Positions 16,604 to 25,333 of a DNA stretch of 64,000 bases are shown here, piece by piece; the stretch's first letter is position 1, and every line of letters starts with the position of its first letter. Source of the stretch: Bacteroidota bacterium. Lineage in GTDB: Bacteria; Bacteroidota; Bacteroidia; Cytophagales; Cytophagaceae. Made by a program: the position numbers and the translations under genes. Below the pieces are notes generated by a model that was not told where the DNA came from, did no database searches, and saw nothing but the letters and a program-made list of their open reading frames with translations. The stretch lies in assembly GCA_023391415.1 (NCBI GenBank), contig JAEWAY010000022.1, positions 1-64,000 on the forward strand, read 5' to 3'.

Positions 16604-17371
16604 TTATCTGCTAAGCACCGCTATAAGTGTGATCATATTGACAAGAATGGCGACACTGGGAGCGATGTCCTTGGTAATCTCCAAAAACGTTTTTTTTCGA
16701 TTTTCAATATATATTATATCCTGAGGTTTTACGGATAGCATAGCTAATTTCATACCCTCGATGGTTGACAAATCGATCAGATATACGGTAGGATCATTGA
16801 GCTCGCCGCGAATCAGACGAATATTGCCGGAATGCCCATTCGGAGTAATGCCTCCATACAGGCCGATGACTTCTATCAGATTCATGTTTTCTTGTGTCAA
16901 AGGGATGATTTTGCCACCGGCGGGGCCTAATACGATGGCTCGCTTGCTTATAATTTCCGTGAGGATGAATACGTCCTCGTAAAAAGCGCCGTAGGCTATA
17001 CTGAGGAGAGAATCCGCCTGAAAAGTAGTAAGACCCGCTAGCTCGACTTCTCCAACCATTGGCAGATTGGCTCGCCCGTTTTTCTGAACGACATATTGTG
17101 GAAGCCATTCCCTGCTGGTCTGTTGCTGATTCAGTCCCAAACCCAGTTCCAGGTTCGGGTCAATGAGCCGCTCACCATTGTTGGTATATACCGATATCCG
17201 CAAAATATCGCTGGTAGTAATCTGATAGTTGGAACTGACCAGGTCCAGCGCCTTATCGGTTCCAATACTTTTATCCGTGCGAAACATTATGCTGTGGTTC
17301 TTGCAGGAACTCATAGCGCTTATGATAAATAATAAAAAGGCGAGACGCCAGTATGTATGTTTGCCGTTCAT
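16604..17371 (-). CDS. Polysaccharide export outer-membrane lipoprotein (Wza/BexD-like)
   Basis: Outer-membrane channel part of polysaccharide export. The signal peptide ends in a lipobox (SAMSSC, Cys near residue 22). The Poly_export domain begins near residue 52 (ITTSDILRISVYTNN), with VVQKNGRANLPMVGEVELAG near 95-115, and is followed by one SLBB-like segment (VLGPAGGKIIPLTQENMNLIEVI). A hydrophobic C-terminal stretch (about 235-253) may span the membrane as in other members. It directly precedes the BY-kinase gene. Confidence 0.92.
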   Translation of the reverse strand: MNGKHTYWRLAFLLFIISAMSSCKNHSIMFRTDKSIGTDKALDLVSSNYQITTSDILRISVYTNNGERLIDPNLELGLGLNQQQTSREWLPQYVVQKNGRANLPMVGEVELAGLTTFQADSLLSIAYGAFYEDVFILTEIISKRAIVLGPAGGKIIPLTQENMNLIEVIGLYGGITPNGHSGNIRLIRGELNDPTVYLIDLSTIEGMKLAMLSVKPQDIIYIENRKKTFLEITKDIAPSVAILVNMITLIAVLSR

Positions 17372-17398
17372 GGTGGTAGTATACTTTCCTGAACGAGG

Positions 17399-17935
17399 TC
17401 AGGTTACTTTCAAGGCTGTCAGTTTGCCAAGTTCAAGATCTTTTTCCGAGACGATGGGATTCGTGATCATCCAGTTGATATTCAGATCAGGATCGTTATA
17501 GACAACGCCCCCTTCGGATTCCTTATGATAAAAGTTTGAGCATTTGTAATGAAAGATCGCTTCCCCCAGGGTTGAAAACCCATGCGCGAAACCTTCAGGT
17601 ATATAAAACATATTGCCTTTTTCGGCATCCAGAACAACGGAATCGTATTGTCCATATGTTGGAGAGCCAGGGCGCAGGTCTACCGCGACGTCCAATACCC
17701 GTCCTTTCAGAACCCGGACCAGCTTGGCCTGGGCGAAGGGCGGTTTCTGAAAATGAAGTCCTCTGATTACATTGGGTATCGAATAGGATTGATTGTCCTG
17801 AACAAAATCGTCGAATATGCCGATTTTCTCAAATTCACGCTTACTATACGATTCAAAAAAGTATCCGCGATCATCCTTAAAAATTCTAGGAGTTATTTCC
17901 AGCAGACCTTTAATATGTGATTCTCTTACTTCCAT
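17399..17935 (-). CDS. rfbC: dTDP-4-dehydrorhamnose 3,5-epimerase
   Basis: Epimerises dTDP-4-keto-6-deoxyglucose on the way to dTDP-L-rhamnose. Seen: RGYFFESYSKREFEKIG, FVQDNQSYS, the catalytic His in IRGLHFQKPPFAQAKLVRV, VAVDLRPGSPTYGQ and YIPEGFAHGF. From the ATG at 17935 the protein is 178 residues, the family length; upstream in-frame codons would add 31 unrelated residues and are rejected. rfbA, rfbB and rfbD are not beside it, so the rest of the dTDP-rhamnose pathway must be elsewhere. Confidence 0.94.
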   Translation of the reverse strand: MEVRESHIKGLLEITPRIFKDDRGYFFESYSKREFEKIGIFDDFVQDNQSYSIPNVIRGLHFQKPPFAQAKLVRVLKGRVLDVAVDLRPGSPTYGQYDSVVLDAEKGNMFYIPEGFAHGFSTLGEAIFHYKCSNFYHKESEGGVVYNDPDLNINWMITNPIVSEKDLELGKLTALKVT

Positions 17936-18035
17936 AAAAATAGTTGGTGTTATTAATTCATATTGCCGATATCCCACATTTAACCGAAATTTATTGAACA
18001 GGTTACCATTCAATGGGAGTCGACTCAAAGTTATT

Positions 18036-19142
18036 TCATTTTTTCGCCGCGGTCCTAATCGCTTCCAGATATTTTTCTACGACGATTTGTTCATTAAACT
18101 TGTTTTCGACCAACGCTCTTCCATTAGCGCCTAGTCGCGTGATATCTTTTTCATTTAGCAGCAGTATTTTTTCCATTTTTGAGGCAAGGTCCGCGTGGTT
18201 TTTTACCCGACAAAGAAATCCGTTATAACCATCCCGCGTGATTTCTTTGCATCCTGGCACATCGGTGGCGATAATGGGCCTCGCTACCGCGGCGGCTTCG
18301 ATTAGCGACCTGGGGACTCCTTCCCGATAGGAGGGCAAAACGACGCAATGGCATTGAGTCATCAGACTTCGCATGTCGTGAACAAAACCTTTATATTCAA
18401 CGATTCCTTCTTGAATCCATCTTTCCAGTTCCATTTGGGACACGCCCAGCTTGCTGTCATTGTCGAGCGCCCCGGCTATTTGAAAAATGGTGGATGGATA
18501 CTTTCTCCGAATAGCTTCCGCGGCTTTCACATATTCGATTACGCCTTTATCATACAAAAGTCTCGCGGCGAAAAGAAAAGTGAAAGGCCCTTTTGAAGGG
18601 AGGTCTTTGGGCGCGTACATATTTAGGTTGATACCGCTGCCAGGCAGAACGTCCGTTTTTTTTGAGTTTACGAGCTTAAGCTGTGTGAACAAGATTCGGT
18701 CATCGTTGTTCTGAAAGAATATTTTGCTTGGGAAGCGAAACGCCAGGCGGTATAGATTAATCGCGATTCTTGATACAATGTTTCTGTGCAGGAATACGGT
18801 TCCCAGTCCGGAGACGTTGCTGATGGAAGGAATACCGGCCAATCGGGCCGCGATTGTTCCATAGATGTTGGGTTTGATGGTATAATGTAGTATGCAATCG
18901 GGTTCAAGACTTTTATAAGTCCGGTAGAGGTTTACCATCAATCGAAGGTCCTTCAGAGGGTTGATCCCTTTTTGTTGCATATCGACGGGCTGAAACATGA
19001 GCTGTCCGCGTATGTGTTCTGAATAACCGTCCTCGGGAGCGATCGCCACTACTTCGATTCCTTGTTGCTGTAGTCCTTGTATGAGTCCAAGGCGAAAGTT
19101 ATAGATGTTCCAGGAAGTATTGACGACAATGACTACTTTCAT
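18036..19142 (-). CDS. Glycosyltransferase family 4
   Basis: GT-B glycosyltransferase that would add a sugar to a lipid-linked polysaccharide intermediate at the cytoplasmic face. Seen: VIVVNTSWNIYNFRLGLIQG at the N-terminus, LHYTIKPNIYGTIAARLAG, SGLGTVFL, and the C-terminal donor-binding segment PSYREGVPRSLIEAAAVARP with its E-x7-E pattern. From the ATG at 19142 it is 368 residues; an in-frame ATG 39 bases further upstream is less likely. It is the only glycosyltransferase in this polysaccharide block, so other transferases must be encoded elsewhere. Confidence 0.88.
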   Translation of the reverse strand: MKVVIVVNTSWNIYNFRLGLIQGLQQQGIEVVAIAPEDGYSEHIRGQLMFQPVDMQQKGINPLKDLRLMVNLYRTYKSLEPDCILHYTIKPNIYGTIAARLAGIPSISNVSGLGTVFLHRNIVSRIAINLYRLAFRFPSKIFFQNNDDRILFTQLKLVNSKKTDVLPGSGINLNMYAPKDLPSKGPFTFLFAARLLYDKGVIEYVKAAEAIRRKYPSTIFQIAGALDNDSKLGVSQMELERWIQEGIVEYKGFVHDMRSLMTQCHCVVLPSYREGVPRSLIEAAAVARPIIATDVPGCKEITRDGYNGFLCRVKNHADLASKMEKILLLNEKDITRLGANGRALVENKFNEQIVVEKYLEAIRTAAKK

Positions 19143-19394
19143 TTGGATATAAAGATAGTTCTTATTCCTGTTTGCCGCCAAGTGGGAATGTTCTAAATTT
19201 GCTTAGAACGAAAAGATTAGCGTTAAAAGGCGGGAGATTGTTCGATGGATGTCCATGGAATATGAAATGAATACTCGATAAGGAAGAATAAAGCTTTGTC
19301 ATGTAGGGAGTAATGTTCCGGAGTTTTCTTTTATTTTTGTATAATATTACGATGGGAATGAAACGAAGCGACGCTTCGCGAGGAAAAACAGTTC

Positions 19395-20624
19395 ATGGGG
19401 GAAACATATATTCTAACTCGGAAGAAAATAGAATCGGCGGTTTTGGTAGCGGTGATCAATCAGCAGCAAAGCGCGGAAAAAGCGGAAGAATATCTTGAGG
19501 AGCTGGCTTTCCTGGCGGAAACAGCCGGTATACTTACGGTAAAGCGCTTTACACAAAAGCTTGAGAGGCCCGATACAAGATTTTTTATTGGTAAGGGAAA
19601 GCTCGAAGAGGTATCGCTTTATATTGAGGAGCACGAAATTGATACGATTATTTTTGACGACGATCTGTCGCCGTCTCAATTGAGAAATATTGAAAACGTC
19701 CTGAAAATAAAAGTATATGACCGAAGTCTGTTGATTCTGGATATTTTTCTTCAACGCGCGCAGACCGCTCAAGCCAGAACGCAGGTAGAGCTCGCGCGAT
19801 TTGAATACCTTTTGCCCCGTCTGACAAGAATGTGGACGCACCTGGAAAGACAGCGAGGAGGTACAGGAACAAGAGGTGGAGCCGGTGAAAAGGAGATTGA
19901 AACAGATAAACGGGCTATACGGAATCAGATCAGCGTATTAAAAGAGAAGCTGAAAAAAATAGAAAGACAGGCCGCGACCAGGCGAAAGGCCAGGTCCGCC
20001 GTCGTGAGAGTCGCTCTGGTGGGATATACCAATGTCGGAAAGTCTACGCTGATGACTTTATTGAGCAAAACGGATGTTTTCGCTGAAAATAAACTTTTCG
20101 CGACGGTTGATTCGACTGTTAGAAAGGTGAATATGGAGAATATCCCGTTTCTGCTTTCCGATACGGTCGGCTTTATCCGCAAGCTTCCGCACAGTCTGAT
20201 CGAAAGCTTTAAATCCACGTTGGATGAGGTGCGCGAAGCGGACATATTGCTTCATGTAGTCGATGTGTCGCATCCCGCTTATGAGGAACATATTGAAGTA
20301 GTCAATAAAACATTGAAGGAACTAGGGGCCTCCGACAAGCCGACTATTCTTGTTTTTAATAAAATAGACCGATACAGAGTGGCGGAAGAAGATACCCCGG
20401 AGCGGGAGGGGGGCGTCGCCGAATCACCACTGGAGCGGTTAAAGGCTTCTTATATCGGAAAATCCGGATTTGATACGGTTTTTATCTCAGCGGTTAATAA
20501 GATTAATATAGATGAGTTGAGGGGGAAATTGATCGAAAAGGTAAAGGAAAAGCATTATACCATATACCCTAATTATATTCCAGGAGACGAAAACTGGGAT
20601 ATATCCGTGGAAGAAGACTGGTAG
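19395..20624 (+). CDS. hflX: Ribosome-associated GTPase HflX
   Basis: HflX splits stalled or stressed ribosomes. The N-terminal HflX domain includes KRFTQKLERPDTRFFIGKGK, and the linker has the Gly-rich GGTGTRGGAGEKEIETD. The G domain starts near residue 207 with G1 GYTNVGKST, G3 DTVGFIRKLPH and G4 VFNKIDRY. The 409-residue length is normal. It is transcribed away from the glycosyltransferase gene. A TATTTTTG at 19332-19339 fits the phylum's -7 element, but no good -33 element was found. Confidence 0.95.
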   Translation: MGETYILTRKKIESAVLVAVINQQQSAEKAEEYLEELAFLAETAGILTVKRFTQKLERPDTRFFIGKGKLEEVSLYIEEHEIDTIIFDDDLSPSQLRNIENVLKIKVYDRSLLILDIFLQRAQTAQARTQVELARFEYLLPRLTRMWTHLERQRGGTGTRGGAGEKEIETDKRAIRNQISVLKEKLKKIERQAATRRKARSAVVRVALVGYTNVGKSTLMTLLSKTDVFAENKLFATVDSTVRKVNMENIPFLLSDTVGFIRKLPHSLIESFKSTLDEVREADILLHVVDVSHPAYEEHIEVVNKTLKELGASDKPTILVFNKIDRYRVAEEDTPEREGGVAESPLERLKASYIGKSGFDTVFISAVNKINIDELRGKLIEKVKEKHYTIYPNYIPGDENWDISVEEDW

Positions 20625-20648
20625 GCAAGACCTCCGCTAAAAAATATC

Positions 20649-20679
20649 TTGATAAAATTTTATAAAAATAGTATCTTTG
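20649..20679 (+). promoter_or_regulatory. Bacteroidota-type promoter of tRNA-Arg
   Basis: TTG at 20649-20651 and TATCTTTG at 20672-20679 are 20 bases apart and match the phylum consensus TTTG-N19-21-TAnnTTTG. Transcription would begin just before the tRNA at 20696. Confidence 0.75.
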
Positions 20680-20695
20680 CCCGGATTTTTCAAAA

Positions 20696-20767
20696 GGTCT
20701 CATAGTTCAACGGATAGAATAGGAGTTTCCTAAACTCTAGATCCAGGTTCGATTCCTGGTGAGACCA
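20696..20767 (+). tRNA. tRNA-Arg (anticodon CCU)
   Basis: A 72-base cloverleaf can be drawn. It has a 7-bp acceptor stem GGTCTCA/TGAGACC, a D arm GTTC/GAAT, and an anticodon stem GGAGT/ACTCT with loop TTCCTAA, so the anticodon is CCT and it reads AGG. The T arm is CCAGG/CCTGG with loop TTCGATT, and the discriminator base is A. The 3' CCA is not encoded. Confidence 0.96.
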
Positions 20768-20907
20768 CTTTCGCGACCCCAAGCGAGTTTTGCCCCGCGC
20801 TGAATAGGCGATTTCATGAACTGATATATATGGGAAATAAGATAGCGAAAGCGTAGCGCCTGTGGTCGAGCTAGTCTTATTATATGTTAGTTATATTATA
20901 TCTAAAC

Positions 20908-20940
20908 GCGAAGCCTTTAAGAATGATAGCTTCGCTTTTT
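20908..20940 (+). terminator. Possible intrinsic terminator downstream of tRNA-Arg
   Basis: A 7-bp stem GCGAAGC/GCTTCGC (20908-20914, 20929-20935) with a 14-base loop is followed by five T. It lies 140 bases beyond the tRNA and 70 before the M48 gene, so it could separate the two units. The long loop makes it a moderate call. The rest of 20768-21009 shows nothing clear. Confidence 0.5.
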
Positions 20941-21009
20941 CCGCGGCGCAAATGGCAGACAATGTAAAATAAGGCGATTAGTTCGTATCAATAATTATTT
21001 TAATTATTA

Positions 21010-22491
21010 TTGCAAATCATTTACTTTGTCGGAATATATATCTGTTTAATAATCGTGCTACAAGTTTTTAATAAAAGATCAGAATTCTCCCTTTTGAGGT
21101 TTCTGTTCATACTTTTGGCGATAGAGGCGCGTGGTCAGTATGAAGTTGACTATAGTCCCATTCCCTATGCCAGGTCGTTTCCCGCGGTTTTTTCTGAAAA
21201 CTATGAGGACAAAATCAAGCAGGCCGTATTGTCGCAGAATTCAATCTCAAAATCTCAGGCCAAAGCTTTTTATGAGGAGGTTTATTATACTAAATCCAAG
21301 TTGATTTCCTCCGGACAGATATACTTTAATAATCAATTGCAGGAATATGTTCAGTCGGTCGCCAAAAATCTGCTTCAGAATAACCAGAAATTACTATCAG
21401 GAGTCAATGTGCAGGTTTCAAGATCGACCAACGCCAACGCGTTCGCTATGGCCGATGGGACAATCATCATTAATCTCGGATTGCTGGCCAGACTATCCAG
21501 CGAAGCGGAACTCGCGGCTATCATCGCCCATGAGATCGCTCATGTCGACTTGAAGCATTCTCTTAAGGCGATCAGTAAGATGGAAAATATTAGATCGCAG
21601 GAAGAGAACTATGAAAACAGAGAGGGTGATTTGTATCGCAGGCTCCGGTTTTCACGGGAAGATGAATCGGAGGCTGATTCGAGAGCTATACAGATAATGA
21701 TGAATTCACCTTATGATCCGGCCGCTTTGCTCAACGCTTTAGGAGTCCTGGCCAATCACAACTACTTCAAGATAGATAGTTTGGAAAATGCAGTCAGGAC
21801 GAATTTGTTGTACGATTTTGTTCAGGCGGACTCTTCCTGGTTTTCAAGCGCGGATCTGGATGTGGAGGATGAAAAGGAGAAAGGCGATGTCGTGTTTTCA
21901 GGGAATAATGAAGATCGTTTTTCCACTCATCCCAATATGGATAAACGAATCTCCGCCACCGCCGAGATTCTTAAATTGGTTGAATATGATTCAAGTCAGA
22001 GAAAGCGGAATATAATGGGGGATCGGAGCGGTACAGTCCAGTCTATAGCGATATTTGAATGTATCGAGAATATGCTCAATGAGTCGGAGTACAGTACCGC
22101 TTTATACCTGGCATTGTATTTTCAAAAAAAATATCCCAAAAATCTTTACATAAAGACCGCTATTATAAGAAGTCTTTATTGGCTCAGCTACTATAAAGAG
22201 ATCGACTGTCTGAACAAGATTCTCGAGAACGCGCCAATCGTGGCCAAGGATAACTATAGGTTGTTTAATCATTTTCTGGAAGAGATACCGCACAACAGTC
22301 TCAAAAAAGTCATGTTTAGCTACGCGAAGCAGTTTTTGGAGGACGCCAAGTCAAAAGACGAGTATTTTTATTATTATGGGCTGGCTTCGGAAATGTATCT
22401 GGGGAGAGATCCCGGCAAGCTTATCTTCAATCAGTATTTGCTTAAGTTTCCCAATGGCAAATATACATCATCAGTGAAAACGCGTTTATAA
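21010..22491 (+). CDS. M48-family zinc metalloprotease, envelope-located
   Basis: Predicted periplasmic protease or quality-control factor. The zinc site HEIAHVDLKH lies near residue 178 in IIAHEIAH, with the third ligand Glu in ESEADSRAIQIM about 50 residues later, the BepA/LoiP pattern. The upstream stretch has the NANAFAMADGTIIINLGLL strand typical of M48 domains. The C-terminal 140 residues look helical and repeat-like (ALYLALYFQKKYPKN). The ATG at 21010 gives an odd N-terminus with two hydrophobic stretches; a TTG start near 21091 would leave a more ordinary signal peptide. The stop overlaps the next start (TAATG). Confidence 0.85.
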   Translation: MQIIYFVGIYICLIIVLQVFNKRSEFSLLRFLFILLAIEARGQYEVDYSPIPYARSFPAVFSENYEDKIKQAVLSQNSISKSQAKAFYEEVYYTKSKLISSGQIYFNNQLQEYVQSVAKNLLQNNQKLLSGVNVQVSRSTNANAFAMADGTIIINLGLLARLSSEAELAAIIAHEIAHVDLKHSLKAISKMENIRSQEENYENREGDLYRRLRFSREDESEADSRAIQIMMNSPYDPAALLNALGVLANHNYFKIDSLENAVRTNLLYDFVQADSSWFSSADLDVEDEKEKGDVVFSGNNEDRFSTHPNMDKRISATAEILKLVEYDSSQRKRNIMGDRSGTVQSIAIFECIENMLNESEYSTALYLALYFQKKYPKNLYIKTAIIRSLYWLSYYKEIDCLNKILENAPIVAKDNYRLFNHFLEEIPHNSLKKVMFSYAKQFLEDAKSKDEYFYYYGLASEMYLGRDPGKLIFNQYLLKFPNGKYTSSVKTRL

Positions 22492-23225
22492 TGAGAAGAA
22501 CCCTGATTTTTAGTTTAATTGTTTGCGCGTCTTCCATATGGGGGTGTAGCAATAAAGGTTATGTTATTATTGAGAAAAGCGAGGCTTTTAATACGGAAAA
22601 GAGAAATGTCAAAACTTCCGATATCTATTATTTCGAGCCTACGGTAACGAGCTATTATATTCGTAAAGCGGTCGAGAACCAGTTTCTTGCCGCTGAAAAA
22701 TATAAAGAAATTACCAACGAGGCTTTGAAGAAGACGGGAAGGAGATCCGGCTTTAAGGTAAAGATGCTTACCAGCGAAACTATACAGAACGATTATAGTC
22801 AGGATAGCGAGGAACTACTCCAATTGAGACGCTCCATACTTAACGCTACCGCTTTGCAAGACAATCCTATCAATTCAGGACGTCGCGTCAGTGATCGTTA
22901 CAAGCAGCGCAAGATATTTGTAACTCCTCCGCGTTTCGCGTCCGAGTTTAGTCACCTTTCAGGAAACTATTCGCCTTATTTTGGGCTCACAGGTATTTTT
23001 GCCGTCGACGCGGAACCCTCGTCGAGGGAAGCGCGGGATTTTATGAGCCGGCATAAGTCGATCCGTTATGGCAAGTATTATTACTTTTACCATATGGTTG
23101 TTAATATAGAGACTTCAGAAATTATTTATCGGGAAGTGAAGCAAGTGCCGTATAAATTTTCGCCGAAATACCTGTCAGTCATTCTGACGGATAGTTACGC
23201 TCTGCTAAAGGAGAATTTGCAATGA
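22491..23225 (+). CDS. Lipoprotein of unknown function
   Basis: No family recognised. A signal peptide of about 18 residues ends in the lipobox SIWGC, so the 244-residue protein is lipid-anchored. It is rich in Tyr, Arg and Lys and has no repeats. RFASEFSHLSGNYSPYFGLTGIF near residues 145-170 and a beta-rich end suggest a compact globular domain. It shares one base with the M48 protease gene before it and four with the next gene, so the three are almost certainly translated from one mRNA and may act together in the outer envelope. Confidence 0.75.
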   Translation: MRRTLIFSLIVCASSIWGCSNKGYVIIEKSEAFNTEKRNVKTSDIYYFEPTVTSYYIRKAVENQFLAAEKYKEITNEALKKTGRRSGFKVKMLTSETIQNDYSQDSEELLQLRRSILNATALQDNPINSGRRVSDRYKQRKIFVTPPRFASEFSHLSGNYSPYFGLTGIFAVDAEPSSREARDFMSRHKSIRYGKYYYFYHMVVNIETSEIIYREVKQVPYKFSPKYLSVILTDSYALLKENLQ

Positions 23226-24040
23226 TGAAAAGGATAGTTGTATTATTGACGCTAGGAGCGACAATGTGCTTTCAGGGCATGATTTACGCCCAGAATACGG
23301 GTTTTGGCGGCAAAAGGGTGCTGTTGAAAACTGATTTGTTAAATGGGGCGCGATCGCCTTTTTTCAACGCTTCCGCGGAGTTTCTAGTTACCAGGAGATT
23401 ATCCTTGTCGATAGGAGGCCGGATGACGAGCGGCAAATATAATCAGATCTATTACTATTCGGAGTATACCGGATCAAGGCCTGATCTGGATGGGAAAAAT
23501 AGGCTTGCCGACAAGGCTGTGATTAAATCCCGTACGCTCATGCTGGAGGCGCGATGGTACGCGGGAGGAGTGTTGCCCGCGCCCAGAGGTTCTTTCTTTT
23601 ACGTGGGGTATAATTACGGAAAAGTGGATGTACAGGGCAATTTCTATGAATCGTTGAGCTCGTCGACAACTGATTCATACTATTACTATAGCAACAACTA
23701 TAGTAATATGTACTATTCCTATGAAGCTAAAGACGTTTTGACTTGGGGACTTGAATTAGGCTATGGTTATCAGTCTTTTGTTAATAAATTTTTGACATTG
23801 GGCTTTAAGATCGGATTAAACAAGACTTTTTTTAACGCTGATGGAAAGTACGAGCCTAAGGAATTGTCTGGTGTCGCGAAGACCTATGGTCCCAATTTAC
23901 TTCGACTTTCTCCTTTAGGGGGAGGGATGGGTGATCTTTCTCCCGCGCAGGTATTGTCTCTAGATGAAGAAGGGAAGAATTTTTATCAGAGCAGTTTTGG
24001 TCTCGCGTTTTATTTCCAGATCGGGATTCTTTTGTTCTGA
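23222..24040 (+). CDS. Probable outer-membrane beta-barrel protein
   Basis: Unknown family. A signal peptide (about residues 1-24, ending IYAQ) is followed by alternating-residue strands such as LSLSIGGRM, LMLEARWYAGG, FFYVGYNYGK, TWGLELGYGY and LTLGFKIGLN. The C-terminus SFGLAFYFQIGILLF ends in Phe, the usual signal for barrel insertion. A Ser/Tyr-rich loop near residues 142-165 could be surface exposed. Two ATG codons in a row (23222 and 23225) can serve as start. It is the last gene of the M48-lipoprotein unit and is followed by a terminator. Confidence 0.72.
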   Translation: MMKRIVVLLTLGATMCFQGMIYAQNTGFGGKRVLLKTDLLNGARSPFFNASAEFLVTRRLSLSIGGRMTSGKYNQIYYYSEYTGSRPDLDGKNRLADKAVIKSRTLMLEARWYAGGVLPAPRGSFFYVGYNYGKVDVQGNFYESLSSSTTDSYYYYSNNYSNMYYSYEAKDVLTWGLELGYGYQSFVNKFLTLGFKIGLNKTFFNADGKYEPKELSGVAKTYGPNLLRLSPLGGGMGDLSPAQVLSLDEEGKNFYQSSFGLAFYFQIGILLF

Positions 24041-24070
24041 GGGTATCAAAGCAAGATCAATCGAAATTTT

Positions 24071-24110
24071 AATGGCTGTCAGGCATTTGTCCGACAGCCA
24101 TTTTAGTTTT
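24071..24110 (+). terminator. Intrinsic terminator of the M48-lipoprotein-barrel unit
   Basis: A 10-bp stem AATGGCTGTC/GACAGCCATT (24071-24080 with 24093-24102) has a 12-base loop and a T-rich tail. It lies 30 bases after the stop codon. Confidence 0.75.
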
Positions 24111-24163
24111 ATGTCAGTAGCGTGTTCTCTACCAATTGGTTTTTAATAGAGTAGTGTAGACTG

Positions 24164-24310
24164 CAGGGCTATTTGAAGTATAAAGCCCTGATTCCATAAT
24201 TATTGATATATGGAATTCAGTGATTCCAGGGACTGACATACCATAATATTATGAATATGAAGCCTGTCCATAACGGCGATACCCCAAACCGATTATAGAC
24301 AGGCTTCATA
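24164..24310. repeat. Cluster of three inverted repeats in a gene-free gap
   Basis: After the terminator at 24071, three further hairpins follow. CAGGGCT/AGCCCTG lies at 24164-24190 with a 13-base interior. ATTCCATA/TATGGAAT follows directly at about 24191-24215. A perfect 13-bp repeat TATGAAGCCTGTC with its complement (24256-24268, 24298-24310) encloses 29 bases. The gap 24041-24338 has no ORF of note. The last hairpin lies 28 bases beyond the minus-strand lipoprotein stop codon but lacks a clear T-run, so it is not a plain terminator. Confidence 0.55.
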
Positions 24311-24338
24311 ATATGTGAGAGACGCTTTGATATGTCGC

Positions 24339-25238
24339 CTAATATGGCACATTATCAAATTTGCCTTCTGTAGAATAGTATGATGTGGAATTGGACGCGG
24401 AGAAGGAAAATATGCCCGAAATGGTTCTATTCCTTATGTTAATGTCGGTAATGCTAACGGTGCCGGCGTTTGAGTAATAGTCTGTACTATATTCTACCCC
24501 GTCTAGGGTGAGACTGGCTTCACTGTAAGAGGAATAGCCTAAGGGGTATGAGCCAATTTTGGCGTCGTTTAAATTCAGCGTAACCTTCGCGCCATTGGAA
24601 AAGGAGCAGTTAATTAAGATAGAATACGAGGTCAGGGTAGCGGTTGGGGTGCCAGTCAGTTTGACATTATCCAAAGTGAGCTCCATGGAGCTTTTAGGTT
24701 TAGGGGGAGGAGTATTGCTATAGGATATTTGATTGAAGGAACCACTCATCGCGCTGGAACTATAACTGGACGAGCCGCTTTTATCATCGAAATTGTATGT
24801 ACCGGTGATCGTTTTTTTATTTCTGTCAATTTCTGTAATTGTGATCGTGCCGGCGTTACTGGGTGCTCCGGATGAGGAAGTGGAATAGGTCTTGTCGCCT
24901 CTGTATGTGATGGAAGAGTTTTGGTAAGTTCCCAGTTTGTAGCTTCCGGTAGAATTTCCCGCTATGGTGATGCTTATAGTCTGACTGGATCGAAAGTTCG
25001 CGGTGATGTATATGTAGCCATTGTTAATATAGGTGTTCGGGGTCGCTTCCAGACGGGAGCTGCCATTGTAACTGCTGTTTTCCAGCACAAGTTTTCCAAC
25101 AGGAGCGTTGATAGCTTGTCCAAGGTTGGTAACGGGGATGGGATTGTCGCTTTTTTTACATCCAATTAGGCAGATTATAAAGAGAGAGGATATCGCTGTT
25201 AACGATATTTTCTTGAATGAAGTATTTAGACAAAGCAT
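24339..25238 (-). CDS. Lipoprotein with two tandem beta-rich repeats (DUF6252-like)
   Basis: A signal peptide ends in the lipobox LIGC (Cys near residue 27). The rest is two similar units of about 115 residues. Each has a strand-rich body, a GSYKLG or GSYPLG turn, a Ser/Tyr-rich turn, and an ending of the type AGTITITEIDRNKKTITGTY and AGTVSITDINIRNRTISGIF. This ending recalls the DUF6252 lipoprotein family of Bacteroidota (from memory). The units are joined by a Pro-rich linker (TPPPKPKS). The role is unknown; surface or periplasmic binding is plausible. It is a single gene. Confidence 0.75.
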   Translation of the reverse strand: MLCLNTSFKKISLTAISSLFIICLIGCKKSDNPIPVTNLGQAINAPVGKLVLENSSYNGSSRLEATPNTYINNGYIYITANFRSSQTISITIAGNSTGSYKLGTYQNSSITYRGDKTYSTSSSGAPSNAGTITITEIDRNKKTITGTYNFDDKSGSSSYSSSAMSGSFNQISYSNTPPPKPKSSMELTLDNVKLTGTPTATLTSYSILINCSFSNGAKVTLNLNDAKIGSYPLGYSSYSEASLTLDGVEYSTDYYSNAGTVSITDINIRNRTISGIFSFSASNSTSYYSTEGKFDNVPY

Positions 25239-25333
25239 AGTATAATTGTATGATAGGCAAATTTATTGTTTAACCGGCATAATAAATAGTTTTGGTGTTA
25301 AAAAATGCTTAGAGATGATGTTTAAAATAAAGA

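Noticed and set aside
20401..20460. Gly/Glu-rich insertion near the end of hflX
   Set aside because: It stays in frame and lies in a loop of the G domain that is variable in the family; not a frameshift.
20768..21009. Possible integration site after tRNA-Arg
   Set aside because: No direct repeat of the tRNA 3' end, integrase or mobility gene was found in the window.
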